Shown: positions 15,498 through 23,617 of the stretch, piece by piece
Layout: every line of letters begins with the position of its first letter
How positions within the stretch are numbered: position 1 is the first letter of the stretch
Assembly (NCBI RefSeq): GCF_000512735.1
Contig: NZ_CP007028.1
Coordinates: 1,054,001 to 1,118,000 of the forward strand
DNA length: 64,000 nt
Origin: Thermocrinis ruber
Lineage (GTDB): Bacteria > Aquificota > Aquificia > Aquificales > Aquificaceae
Reading direction: 5' to 3'
The notes under the pieces: model-generated
Seen by the model: the letters and a program-made list of their open reading frames with translations, nothing else
Databases searched by the model: none
What the model was told of the DNA's origin: nothing
Program-made: the position numbers and the translations under genes

Positions 15498-15898
15498 GCC
15501 TTTATGAACCTACCCTTTTCGTCAAAAAGATAGGTGGAGGGAAGAAAGACGATCCGGTAGTAATCGTTGAACTTCACCTCTGGGTCAAGAACGGTAATAA
15601 ATTTAGGGCTTATGCCTATATCTCTGTAAGACTTGACCACATCCTCCCGCACCATGGCCACCGCATAAGATATGATGTAAAGGTCATTTCTCTTTTCTAA
15701 GAGCTCGTTGAGAAGTTTTAACTGCTCCGAGTGTCCCACACAGGTTCTACTCCACACGTAGAGAACAATCTTCTTTCCCTTAAACTGACTTAGGGATACC
15801 TCACTCCCGTCTAAGGTCTCAAGGGAGAGGGGGGGGATAACCTCCCTTTGGGCACAAGAAACAAAAAGCAAGGTCAAAAAAAGTCCAAGTAGCCTCAA
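15359..15898 (-). CDS. TlpA/redoxin-like lipoprotein with a CxxH active site
   Basis: A lipobox (LLFVSCAQ) near residue 15 indicates a lipid-anchored periplasmic protein. The thioredoxin-fold core includes LSLETLDGSEVSLSQFKGKK and FLPSTYLFDEKGRFIKAY. Where family members have WCxxC, this protein has SRTCVGHSE: the first Cys stays and the resolving Cys is His. It may act as a one-Cys redoxin or bind metal. About 33 C-terminal, Ser-rich residues are read antisense to the acyltransferase gene and look like a non-conserved run-on tail. It overlaps the thrC stop by 4 nt and is its operon partner. Confidence 0.8.
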   Translation of the reverse strand: MRLLGLFLTLLFVSCAQREVIPPLSLETLDGSEVSLSQFKGKKIVLYVWSRTCVGHSEQLKLLNELLEKRNDLYIISYAVAMVREDVVKSYRDIGISPKFITVLDPEVKFNDYYRIVFLPSTYLFDEKGRFIKAYPGLPEDILSNLNSSASNSLLLSSTASSGLTMISLPTKSWAFVKG

Positions 15899-17124
15899 AC
15901 CCTAACCAAAATCTTCTCTTTGAAGTCCGAAAGGGTCGGCTTGATCCTTATTGTTTCCTTTACATGCCCTTCCAAGACCTCCAAGGTTTTGTAGCCATTG
16001 CCAGTGATGTATGCTACCACCACCTCATCCTCTTTGAAGGCACCCCTTTCTGCCAACTTTTTGAGGACTGCGATAGTAGTTCCTCCTGCGGTTTCGGTAA
16101 AGATACCCTCCGTTTCCGCCAGCAATTTAATGCCCTCTATGATCTCCTCGTCTGTGGCAGTTTCCCAATCTCCTCTGCTTTCTTTGGTAACTTGAAGGGC
16201 ATAGATGCCGTCCGCTGGGTTGCCTATGGCTATGGACTTAGCTATGGTGTTGGGTTTCACAGGCTTTATGTAGTCCCTGCCTTCCCTCCAAGCTTGGGCT
16301 ATAGGGCTACAACCCTCCGCCTGGGCACCATACACTCTGGTGTTCATTTCATCTATTAGACCCACGAGCTTTAACTCCTTCAGTCCTTTCCATATCTTTG
16401 TTATCAAAGAGCCTGAGGCAGCGGGAGCTACCACCGCATCCGGTGCCCTCCAACCCAGCTGTTCTACCACCTCAAAGGCAAGGGTCTTGGAACCCTCCGC
16501 ATAGTATGGTCTTATGTTTATGTTGACAAAAGCCCAGTATAGCTCGTTGGCGATCTCAGAACACAGCCTATTCACATCGTCGTAGGTGCCCTCCACCGCC
16601 ACCACCGTGGGAGAGAAAACCAAGCTACCATAGATCTTTTGAGACTCAAGGTTTGCGGGTATGAACACAAAACAGTTCAGTCCAGCTTGGGCACAATGCG
16701 CCGCCACCGAGTTGGCAAGGTTGCCCGTAGAGGCACACGCCGCAGTGTCAAAGCCGAACTCCACCGCCTTTGAAAGGGCAACGGAGACCACCCTGTCTTT
16801 GAAGGAAAGGGTAGGATGGTTTACCGAGTCATCCTTTATGTAGAGGTTCTTAAGACCGAGGACTTTACCTAAATTTTCAGCCTTCTTCAGAGGTGTGTAT
16901 CCGGCGGTAAGTCCTACCTTTGGCTCCTCCACGGGCAAAATATCTATGTATCTCCAAAGACTCTTTGGTCCTCTTTCTATCTTCTCCCTGGAGATATTCT
17001 TCTTTATCTCCTCGTAATCATAGACCACCTCCAAGGGCCCAAAGCAAAACTCACACACATGGATAGGTTCAGCAGGATACTCCTTTCCACACTCTCTGCA
17101 CCTTAAACCCTTCACCTTTGCCAT
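15895..17124 (-). CDS. thrC: Threonine synthase
   Basis: This PLP enzyme converts O-phosphohomoserine to threonine. The 409-residue protein begins with a zinc-ribbon-like CRECGKEYPAEPIHVCEFC, as in many archaeal and thermophile ThrC proteins. The PLP lysine lies in HPTLSFKDRVVSVAL, and the ACASTGNLANSVAAH and AAASGSLITK loops bind the phosphate. A TATAAT ends eight bases before the ATG, implying a leaderless mRNA. Confidence 0.95.
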   Translation of the reverse strand: MAKVKGLRCRECGKEYPAEPIHVCEFCFGPLEVVYDYEEIKKNISREKIERGPKSLWRYIDILPVEEPKVGLTAGYTPLKKAENLGKVLGLKNLYIKDDSVNHPTLSFKDRVVSVALSKAVEFGFDTAACASTGNLANSVAAHCAQAGLNCFVFIPANLESQKIYGSLVFSPTVVAVEGTYDDVNRLCSEIANELYWAFVNINIRPYYAEGSKTLAFEVVEQLGWRAPDAVVAPAASGSLITKIWKGLKELKLVGLIDEMNTRVYGAQAEGCSPIAQAWREGRDYIKPVKPNTIAKSIAIGNPADGIYALQVTKESRGDWETATDEEIIEGIKLLAETEGIFTETAGGTTIAVLKKLAERGAFKEDEVVVAYITGNGYKTLEVLEGHVKETIRIKPTLSDFKEKILVRV

Positions 17125-17132
17125 GGGATAAA

Positions 17133-17138
17133 ATTATA
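17133..17138 (-). promoter_or_regulatory. -10 box for thrC (leaderless type)
   Basis: TATAAT on the minus strand, eight bases before the thrC start codon. Confidence 0.55.
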
Positions 17139-17994
17139 ACTTCTTTTCCGTTCTGTAGGGCACGGGTATATACTGAACAGAAGGCACCTGAGCACCCATG
17201 GGCTGAGGGTAAAGCTCCATCAGTTGGTAAACCTCTTCTGGCACTTCGGTGGATACATTCAAGCCAAGCTCCCTCAGCTTATCAACCCCCAGGGGAAAAT
17301 CGTGGGTGTATTTGCCAGTGGCCAGCTCTTGGGCTATAGCCTTAGCCTTTTCCTCCTCCATACCATTTTCCATCAAAAGCCAAACCACATAATTAACCAT
17401 CTGATCTATTGCCTTTTGGGCTACGTCTGCCATTATCAAGGTATGGTCTTCTATGTCTTTTAGCTCCTTTTTCTCCAAAACCTTCAGTATGGACGCAGCA
17501 GGTATGCCCTGCAGTTGTGGGTCCACGGGACCGAGCACCGCGTTGGGGTCCATTATGATTTCGTCTGCTGCAAGGGCTATTAAAGTGCCACCAGACATGG
17601 CATAATGGGGGATTATTACCCTCACGGGACCTTTGTGTCTGACGAGGGCGTTGGCAATCTGGGTAGCTGCAAGGGCTAACCCCCCGGGCGTGTGAATGAT
17701 AAGGTCTATGGGCATATCCGGTGGCGTAAGCCTTATAGCCCTTAGAACTTGCTCTGAGTCCTCAATGTTTATGTATCTTATGAAAGGTATTCCAAAAAAG
17801 CCTACGCTCTCTTGACGGTGTATGAGTGTTATCACCCTGCTTTTTCTCTTCTCCTCAAGGGTGGAGATGAGGGCTTCCCTTGCCTTGTTAAGGCTGTACC
17901 TGCGTAGTGCGGGCATCAAGAAGAGGAAAAAGAATATGAACCAAAAAATGAGACTCAGAAGACTGTATATGGGGTTAATTACGCTTGGCTCCAT
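17134..17994 (-). CDS. SDH-type (ClpP-fold) membrane serine protease, DUF114 family
   Basis: The 286-residue protein has one N-terminal membrane helix (about 8-30) and a crotonase/ClpP-like fold. Family signs are DLIIHTPGGLALAATQIANAL, PHYAMSGGTLIALAADEIIM (the nucleophile Ser in MSGG) and LGPVDPQLQG. These proteases are proposed to use a Ser-Lys dyad in membrane protein quality control. Its 3' end is 9 nt from the thrC start. TAAGAT lies six to seven bases before its own ATG. Confidence 0.88.
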   Translation of the reverse strand: MEPSVINPIYSLLSLIFWFIFFFLFLMPALRRYSLNKAREALISTLEEKRKSRVITLIHRQESVGFFGIPFIRYINIEDSEQVLRAIRLTPPDMPIDLIIHTPGGLALAATQIANALVRHKGPVRVIIPHYAMSGGTLIALAADEIIMDPNAVLGPVDPQLQGIPAASILKVLEKKELKDIEDHTLIMADVAQKAIDQMVNYVVWLLMENGMEEEKAKAIAQELATGKYTHDFPLGVDKLRELGLNVSTEVPEEVYQLMELYPQPMGAQVPSVQYIPVPYRTEKKL

Positions 17995-18003
17995 ACTGTA
18001 ATC

Positions 18004-18031
18004 TTAACACATAACATCCCTGGAGTATAAT
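18004..18031 (+). promoter_or_regulatory. Promoter of the pel operon
   Basis: TTAACA (18004-18009) and TATAAT (18026-18031) are 16 bp apart, a good sigma-70 promoter. The leader to the pelB ATG is about 45 nt. A second TATAAC at 18066-18071 lies close to the start codon. Confidence 0.6.
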
Positions 18032-18083
18032 GTGTTTGTTAATATTTTGGTAAAGCATAACAAAGTATAACAGAGAGGATGGG

Positions 18084-20867
18084 ATGAATACTTATAAGCT
18101 TGCAGGAAAGATAGTGCAAGGTAAGTTAATTATTGTGCTTTCCCTTTTGCCATCAGCGATCCTTTTTGCCAAAGAAAAAAGCCCAAAAGATAAGCTTGTT
18201 GAACAAAGTTTTATAAACCAAAACCCAACTTACCAAAGAGGCACTTCATACAAAATAGAGGAAAAATACTACCAGCTTTTAGTTCAGAGCTTTTTGGGTG
18301 CCAACGACCTACAAAGCGCCCTAAGGGTGCTGGAGGATGCGGTCAGAAGATTTCCACAAAATCCCAAGTGGTGGGAGCTATATGGACAGGCGCTAATTTG
18401 GAACAACATGGGAGCCAAGGCGGGGGAAGTTTTTTACGAAGGTTATAAGAACACAAAAAATAAAGAACTTGCTCAAAAAGCCTTCGAAATCTCCCTAGCC
18501 TTTAACAGGATAGATATTGCCAAGGAGCTTATGGAGGTAGTTTCTGTTCCTCCCGATGTAAAGGTCTATATCTACGACCAATTGGGAGATGTTGAAGGGC
18601 TTTTAAAGTTTTTATACACGCTAAAAACCAAAGACATGCTTTTAATGAGAGCGGAAATACTCAGTGCGTTAGGAAGAAAAAAAGAGGCAGAAGAAACTCT
18701 TTACGAGTATATAAAACTATACGGGAAGGATGAAAAAAGCGTGCTACTTTTGGCAAACATCTATTATTCGGACAGGAAGTTTGAACAAGCCTTAAAGGTT
18801 TTAAAGGACTTTTTGCCAAGTGCCAAAGAGGATAATGTGGAATTTTACAGGACCCTCAGCGACCTTGCCTGGATGCTCCAAGATTACGACGCCACAGCTT
18901 TGGCTTCCGAAAAGTTAATTAGCTTTTCCAAGGGTGAGGCGACGGATTACATCAGACTATCCGAAATATACTTTAGAAAGGGTTCAAAAAGGGCAGTTTC
19001 CCTCGCCCTGGAGGGCTACAAAAAGTTTGAGGACATGATACTTTTGAAAACTGCCCTTTACTATTCTTACGCTTTGGGATTATACGATCAAACCGTTGCC
19101 ATCTTTAAAGACCACAGAGACAAGCTACAAGATGACGTAAATACCGTGTTTCCCTATCTGCTTGCTCTACAACAGCTTGGTAAAAGGGAAGAAGCCCTTG
19201 AAGAGTTAGAAAAGATTTTGGCAAAGGCTAAAGCTCCCGAGCTTGTCTCCTTCTACATCTACTCCTTGGTGGAAGTCCAACGGGTGGAAAAGCTAAAAAG
19301 CGCCCTAAAGGAATACGAAGCATACACAAGGAATCCTTCGGTAGCCCAAGCCTATGCGGTAGCATACATATTTTTACAACAGGGTCAAACTGCCCTAAGA
19401 TATTACAAACTATCCGGTTCCAAGGACCCATTACTCTACGCAGACATTATTAACGTGATGGGTATGGAGGAGGAAGCCAAAGCTATAAAGCTAAAAGCAT
19501 ACAGAGAGCTAACAAGTGATGGATTACCTCTGGATGACCTTGAAAAATTGAGGATATACCTCTCCTTGGCTATGGAATTTGAAAATCCGGAGGTCTTTGA
19601 AAGAAAACTCCAGAGGGCGAAGGGGGTTCTTTCGGACGCAGTTTGGAAAGATATATATTTTGTTTATCTCTTTTCAAAGGAGCAAAGGGAGAGGGCAATT
19701 CTAAAGCAAAGGTTATACAAGTATCCACTAAAGCCTTGGATGTGGCTAAATTTGGCCCTCTGGCAGGACGATAGGTATTTGGTGCTACAACTCTTAGAAA
19801 GTAAGTTAGAAGCCCTTCCCATAAGGGACAGGGTGGAGGCCTTAAGGCGAGTAGGTCAGCCAAGGAGAGCCTTGGAGCTTGCCTTTAAGGGTCTGGAGGA
19901 AAACCCGTATGACTACCAACTTTACAAACAGTTCAGAGACTTGGCGGTGCAAGAATCAAACAAAGTAAGCTTGGAAGTATCCCACCAAAGGAGAGACGCT
20001 TACGGACAGTTTGTTGAAAGACTGGAGGTAGAAACTAAATTGGGAGACACCAATTACTCCGTTGGGTTTAGGTCTTCCACCTTTCAACCCACATATAAAG
20101 ATGATCAAGTCATAAGACAAAAGGTAGGGGGTTATCAAGCGGAGCTTTACTTACGTAGGCGGTTTGATAGGGGATACATTGGCTTTGGAATAGGACAATT
20201 GGAAAGGCTCAGGTCGGTGACGAATTTCCGTGTCTTTGGAGAGTCCTACCTATTTAGCGGGCTATCGGCGGGCTTTGAGGTCGGATACAGACAGCCCAGC
20301 ACAGAGAGCCTTTACCTTGAGCTTGGCGGTTTAAAAAACTACGCTAAGCTTAGCCTAACATTTACTCCTTACAGTAGGCTTAGCTTTTACTCCAGCTTAG
20401 AGTTAAGTGAGTTTTATTCACAGGATATAAAAAGGTTGGGAACGGGCTTTTATACGTACAATGAAGCCCAATATAAGCTAAGGTTTGGCTATCCTGACTA
20501 TACACTAAGGGCATTCTTTAGCTATGGCAATTACAGGGAAAAAGCAGGTAGCAAGGGAGTTATAGATCAGCTCTCTCCTTTTACCATTTTTAGGGTGCTA
20601 CCAGAGAACTACTTCTCCCTCGGGCTGGGATTTTCCTTTGGCTTTGAACACAAATACTCGTACACACGCTTTTGGAGACCTTTCTTTGATGCAAGCTTAG
20701 CATACAATTCCCTTGGCGGTTTGGGTATATCCACAGAAGTAGGTATAGGTGGTGCGGTTTTTGGAAACGACAATTTATCCTTTGGACTATCCTTCAGTAA
20801 GAATACGGGTGGTATAAAGGAAACTGTAATAGGTCCCTATCTTATCTACAGATACTACTTTAGGTAA
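18084..20867 (+). CDS. pelB: PelB-like outer-membrane exporter (TPR superhelix plus beta-barrel)
   Basis: The 927-residue protein has an N-terminal hydrophobic signal segment (IIVLSLLPSAILFA). About 550 residues of helical TPR-like repeats follow (for example LRVLEDAVRRFPQNPKWWEL and EQALKVLKDFLPSAKE). The C-terminal ~280 residues are rich in alternating aromatic and polar strands, ending YLIYRYYFR, as in an outer-membrane barrel. PelB exports the Pel polysaccharide, and its repeats bind the periplasmic modifying enzyme PelA. It is about 270 residues shorter than the Pseudomonas protein. It leads the operon. Confidence 0.88.
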   Translation: MNTYKLAGKIVQGKLIIVLSLLPSAILFAKEKSPKDKLVEQSFINQNPTYQRGTSYKIEEKYYQLLVQSFLGANDLQSALRVLEDAVRRFPQNPKWWELYGQALIWNNMGAKAGEVFYEGYKNTKNKELAQKAFEISLAFNRIDIAKELMEVVSVPPDVKVYIYDQLGDVEGLLKFLYTLKTKDMLLMRAEILSALGRKKEAEETLYEYIKLYGKDEKSVLLLANIYYSDRKFEQALKVLKDFLPSAKEDNVEFYRTLSDLAWMLQDYDATALASEKLISFSKGEATDYIRLSEIYFRKGSKRAVSLALEGYKKFEDMILLKTALYYSYALGLYDQTVAIFKDHRDKLQDDVNTVFPYLLALQQLGKREEALEELEKILAKAKAPELVSFYIYSLVEVQRVEKLKSALKEYEAYTRNPSVAQAYAVAYIFLQQGQTALRYYKLSGSKDPLLYADIINVMGMEEEAKAIKLKAYRELTSDGLPLDDLEKLRIYLSLAMEFENPEVFERKLQRAKGVLSDAVWKDIYFVYLFSKEQRERAILKQRLYKYPLKPWMWLNLALWQDDRYLVLQLLESKLEALPIRDRVEALRRVGQPRRALELAFKGLEENPYDYQLYKQFRDLAVQESNKVSLEVSHQRRDAYGQFVERLEVETKLGDTNYSVGFRSSTFQPTYKDDQVIRQKVGGYQAELYLRRRFDRGYIGFGIGQLERLRSVTNFRVFGESYLFSGLSAGFEVGYRQPSTESLYLELGGLKNYAKLSLTFTPYSRLSFYSSLELSEFYSQDIKRLGTGFYTYNEAQYKLRFGYPDYTLRAFFSYGNYREKAGSKGVIDQLSPFTIFRVLPENYFSLGLGFSFGFEHKYSYTRFWRPFFDASLAYNSLGGLGISTEVGIGGAVFGNDNLSFGLSFSKNTGGIKETVIGPYLIYRYYFR

Positions 20868-20917
20868 TGTTTAGTGGTAGAGTTATGTGTTATATTTTAT
20901 TAAAGGGAGTGGGTGGG

Positions 20918-20998
20918 ATGAAAAAAAGCTTTTATTTGTTTATGTGCACCTTTACCTGTTGCAGTCTAACGCAGACATTTCGCCATAGAAGGAGGTGA
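20918..20998 (+). CDS. Possible 26-residue leader peptide between pelB and pelC
   Basis: A small open frame starts at an ATG preceded by GGGAGTGGGTGGG. Its peptide has a basic, hydrophobic opening (MKKSFYLFMCTFTCC) and ends in HRRR. Its stop codon lies inside the AAGGAGGTG ribosome site of pelC, so translating it could affect pelC initiation. TATATT at 20890-20895 could be an internal promoter. Whether it is translated is unknown. Confidence 0.35.
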   Translation: MKKSFYLFMCTFTCCSLTQTFRHRRR

Positions 20999-21001
20999 AA
21001 A

Positions 21002-21487
21002 ATGGGAAGGGTATATTTTGCAGTCTTAGTTCTCTTCCTGATTGTAGGCTGTGCGAGGGTTGTGAACCAAACACCTACTCTCCCTATAAAGGGAGAATCT
21101 TATGTGGTACTACCCTTTGAAAACTACACAGAGACACCCTACGCAGGCTACAGAGTGGCATCCATTTTAGAGGGAGTGCTTGCAAGCAAGGGCTACAACC
21201 TGATCCCAAGAGTTTGGTCCATAAATGAAAGGGAACTTGCAGTAGAAGAGATTGAAAAGCTAAAGGAAAGTGCAGTAAAGAACGGAGCAAGATACATAGT
21301 GCATGGTTCTGTCAATGAGTTCAGATACAAAACTGGCTTGGATGGCGAACCAGCGGTAAGTATAACCATCTTTGTCTATGATGCAAAAGAAAACAAAGTT
21401 GTTAAAAACGTTACAGTATCCGGTAGTGGTTGGGTGCATGAGTCCTTGGGTACACTCACCCAAAAGCTTTTAAACCGGGCTTTCTGA
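21002..21487 (+). CDS. pelC: PelC outer-membrane lipoprotein
   Basis: The 161-residue protein has a lipoprotein signal with lipobox LIVGCAR, then the PelC core YVVLPFENYTETPYAGYRV, ILEGVLASKGYNL and ARYIVHGSVNEFRY. PelC forms a dodecameric periplasmic ring under PelB that guides the positively charged polymer to the exit channel. Length and position between pelB and pelD match the known system. It has a strong AAGGAGGTG site. Confidence 0.9.
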   Translation: MGRVYFAVLVLFLIVGCARVVNQTPTLPIKGESYVVLPFENYTETPYAGYRVASILEGVLASKGYNLIPRVWSINERELAVEEIEKLKESAVKNGARYIVHGSVNEFRYKTGLDGEPAVSITIFVYDAKENKVVKNVTVSGSGWVHESLGTLTQKLLNRAF

Positions 21488-22662
21488 TGCGTGCTTTTAG
21501 ACTTGGTGAAAGAATAACGATTGAAAAGGTAATATTCGTAGAAATTTTCCTATTAACCACTCTTTTGTTAGTTTTGGGTTGGTATTTCAACCGAGAAGAC
21601 CCACTCTTTATAAAAAGTAGATACGACTTAATAAACCTTTTAGTGGTTGCCCTTTCCCTTTACTACGGGTATTCTGGTGCTATTGTGCTAATATTTCTGC
21701 TTTCTGTGGGATACTTTTTCTTTTACCAGCCGTTTCCTTTAAACGATCTTCTGCAGAACCTCCTTTTTGCCCTTTTGTCTTCTGAGTTTAGATACATATG
21801 GGATAAAAAAATAAAGCTTGCACTTGCAGATAAAACCTATGCGGAACAGATGGCGGAACTTTATAGGAGGGAGCTCTTTAGCCTAAAGTTTGAATACGAC
21901 CTGCTGGAAAAACAGTTTGTGCTTTCTCCCTACAGCGTAAGGAATATTTTGGAAAGGTTTAAAGTTCCCTCTTCAAAGGCTTTCATGGAGCTGATATCGG
22001 ACTTCTTTGGCATTGTATCCGCAGAGCTTTACAAGTACGAAGATGGAAAGCTCATTTCTTTAGAAAAGTTGGGTGGCGGTGTGAAGGTAGATAAAGAAGA
22101 CCCTTTGATACAGGAAGCCTTGGAGCTGAACACATCCTTTTATATTCCACCTAAAGACATACTGAGAAAGGCTATTAGCAAAGAGGTTAACTTTATAGCC
22201 CTTGTGGTGGCAGAGTCTTACGCGGGCAAGTTTTTACTCGCAATAAAAGACATGGACTTCTTAAACATAAACGAGGAAGTGCTAACCTACATGACAATTC
22301 TTTTGGAATATTACGGAGACAGTATAGCCTTTGAGGCTTCAGGTTTTTACTGCACAAAGTTTTGCGATAGGGAGTTTGAACTGCAAGCTTACAGGATGCA
22401 ATCGCTAAAAGAACGCTTCGGAATAGACTCCTTTGTGGTTGTTTTTGAATATCCTCCCGAAAGAAGGGAAGAAGTGGTTAAGCTGAGAAGCATGGTTAAA
22501 GGTTTAGATAGAGTTTGCATAAATGAAAACAAAGTTTTTGTCCTTTTACCCATAACACCTAAGGAAGGAGTGGAAAGGTTCATAGAGAGGATAAGTAAAA
22601 ACATGGACTTTTTGAAGGTAAAAGAGATAAAACCTATTGGGGAGTTCTGCAATGTTGGGTGA
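21487..22662 (+). CDS. pelD: PelD, membrane regulator with GAF and degenerate GGDEF domains
   Basis: In the 391-residue protein four N-terminal membrane helices (about residues 15-105) precede a coiled segment, a GAF domain and a C-terminal degenerate GGDEF domain ending in the FVLLP strand. PelD normally binds cyclic di-GMP at an RxxD I-site and activates the PelF synthase post-translationally. Here the GGDEF site reads NENKV and no ungapped RxxD precedes it; the nearest is KGLD, one position off. Ligand binding may therefore differ. The protein is shorter than the Pseudomonas one and starts in a TGATG overlap with pelC. Confidence 0.85.
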   Translation: MRAFRLGERITIEKVIFVEIFLLTTLLLVLGWYFNREDPLFIKSRYDLINLLVVALSLYYGYSGAIVLIFLLSVGYFFFYQPFPLNDLLQNLLFALLSSEFRYIWDKKIKLALADKTYAEQMAELYRRELFSLKFEYDLLEKQFVLSPYSVRNILERFKVPSSKAFMELISDFFGIVSAELYKYEDGKLISLEKLGGGVKVDKEDPLIQEALELNTSFYIPPKDILRKAISKEVNFIALVVAESYAGKFLLAIKDMDFLNINEEVLTYMTILLEYYGDSIAFEASGFYCTKFCDREFELQAYRMQSLKERFGIDSFVVVFEYPPERREEVVKLRSMVKGLDRVCINENKVFVLLPITPKEGVERFIERISKNMDFLKVKEIKPIGEFCNVG

Positions 22663-23617
22663 ATATATAAGATCACTACTTGTGATATTGTTAGAAACAA
22701 CGGGATTGTATACACTGATGAAATATCCAACTGTATTTGGATTCATAACCTATCTCTTTTCTCACTTTATTGCGTCACTCTTGCTTGCCACAATGGTGGC
22801 GGGGATTTTAAAAATTTTTTATAAATACCCTTACAGACATGCTTTAATCCTTAGCTTTTCTATCTTTTTCTTCCTCGGACCTTTTGCAGTTCTGTTTGGT
22901 GTGATAGTTTTTATCTACACAAAAATTTCAAAGGCACCTCTTCCTATAAAGGAAGTCAATTACGAGTTAGTTTTCAGTGCTAGGATTCTTTCGGAGAAAA
23001 GAAGGCTGGGTGAAGGAAGCTTAAGGTTTGCAAAGGTGAAAGACCTAGAAAGGGTGGTATATTTCACCAAGTTCTACCACCCTCTGACGGTAAGATTTTT
23101 TAAGGAACTTCTCTTTTCTGATAACGACGAACTAAGACTGCTTGCCAACAGTTATCTAAAAAACGCTGAAAAATACCTTCAGGAGCTAATATACGAATTA
23201 GAGAGAATTCTGGAAAGCCAAGATCTAGGGAAAGATGTTAAATTTTTTGTGTGCAGGGCACTGGCATTTCTAAATTGGGATGTTTATTATCTAGGCTTTA
23301 TGGAAGAACAAATAGCAAAAAAGTACTTGGATAATGCTAAAGAGTACGTCATAAAAGCTCTAGAAATCAAAGAGGATCCTAGCCTTTATATGTTAATGGG
23401 AAGAATGGAGCTGATTTCAGGAGTTTATCGAAAAGCGTATGAACATTTCAAGAGGGCTTTGGATTTGGGTATGGAACCCGTCAAGGTATTACCTTACCTG
23501 TTGGAAGCTCTTTACAAGCTCCGTGATTTTAAAGAGTTAAAACAGGTTTCAGAAAAATACAGAGGAACTTACTCAGTTAATCCCAAAAGAATGGCTCTGA
23601 TCTCCGCATGGGTATGA
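22652..23617 (+). CDS. pelE: PelE, membrane protein with TPR-like domain
   Basis: The ATG at 22652 is chosen because GGGGAG lies seven bases upstream; an earlier TTG is possible. The 321-residue protein has two or three N-terminal membrane helices (about 25-95) and a C-terminal helical-repeat region (AKKYLDNAKEYVIKALEIKE, VYRKAYEHFKRALDLG). PelE scaffolds PelD, PelF and PelG in the inner-membrane synthase complex. Sequence is poorly conserved in this family, so the call rests on architecture and on its place between pelD and pelF. Confidence 0.85.
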   Translation: MLGEYIRSLLVILLETTGLYTLMKYPTVFGFITYLFSHFIASLLLATMVAGILKIFYKYPYRHALILSFSIFFFLGPFAVLFGVIVFIYTKISKAPLPIKEVNYELVFSARILSEKRRLGEGSLRFAKVKDLERVVYFTKFYHPLTVRFFKELLFSDNDELRLLANSYLKNAEKYLQELIYELERILESQDLGKDVKFFVCRALAFLNWDVYYLGFMEEQIAKKYLDNAKEYVIKALEIKEDPSLYMLMGRMELISGVYRKAYEHFKRALDLGMEPVKVLPYLLEALYKLRDFKELKQVSEKYRGTYSVNPKRMALISAWV

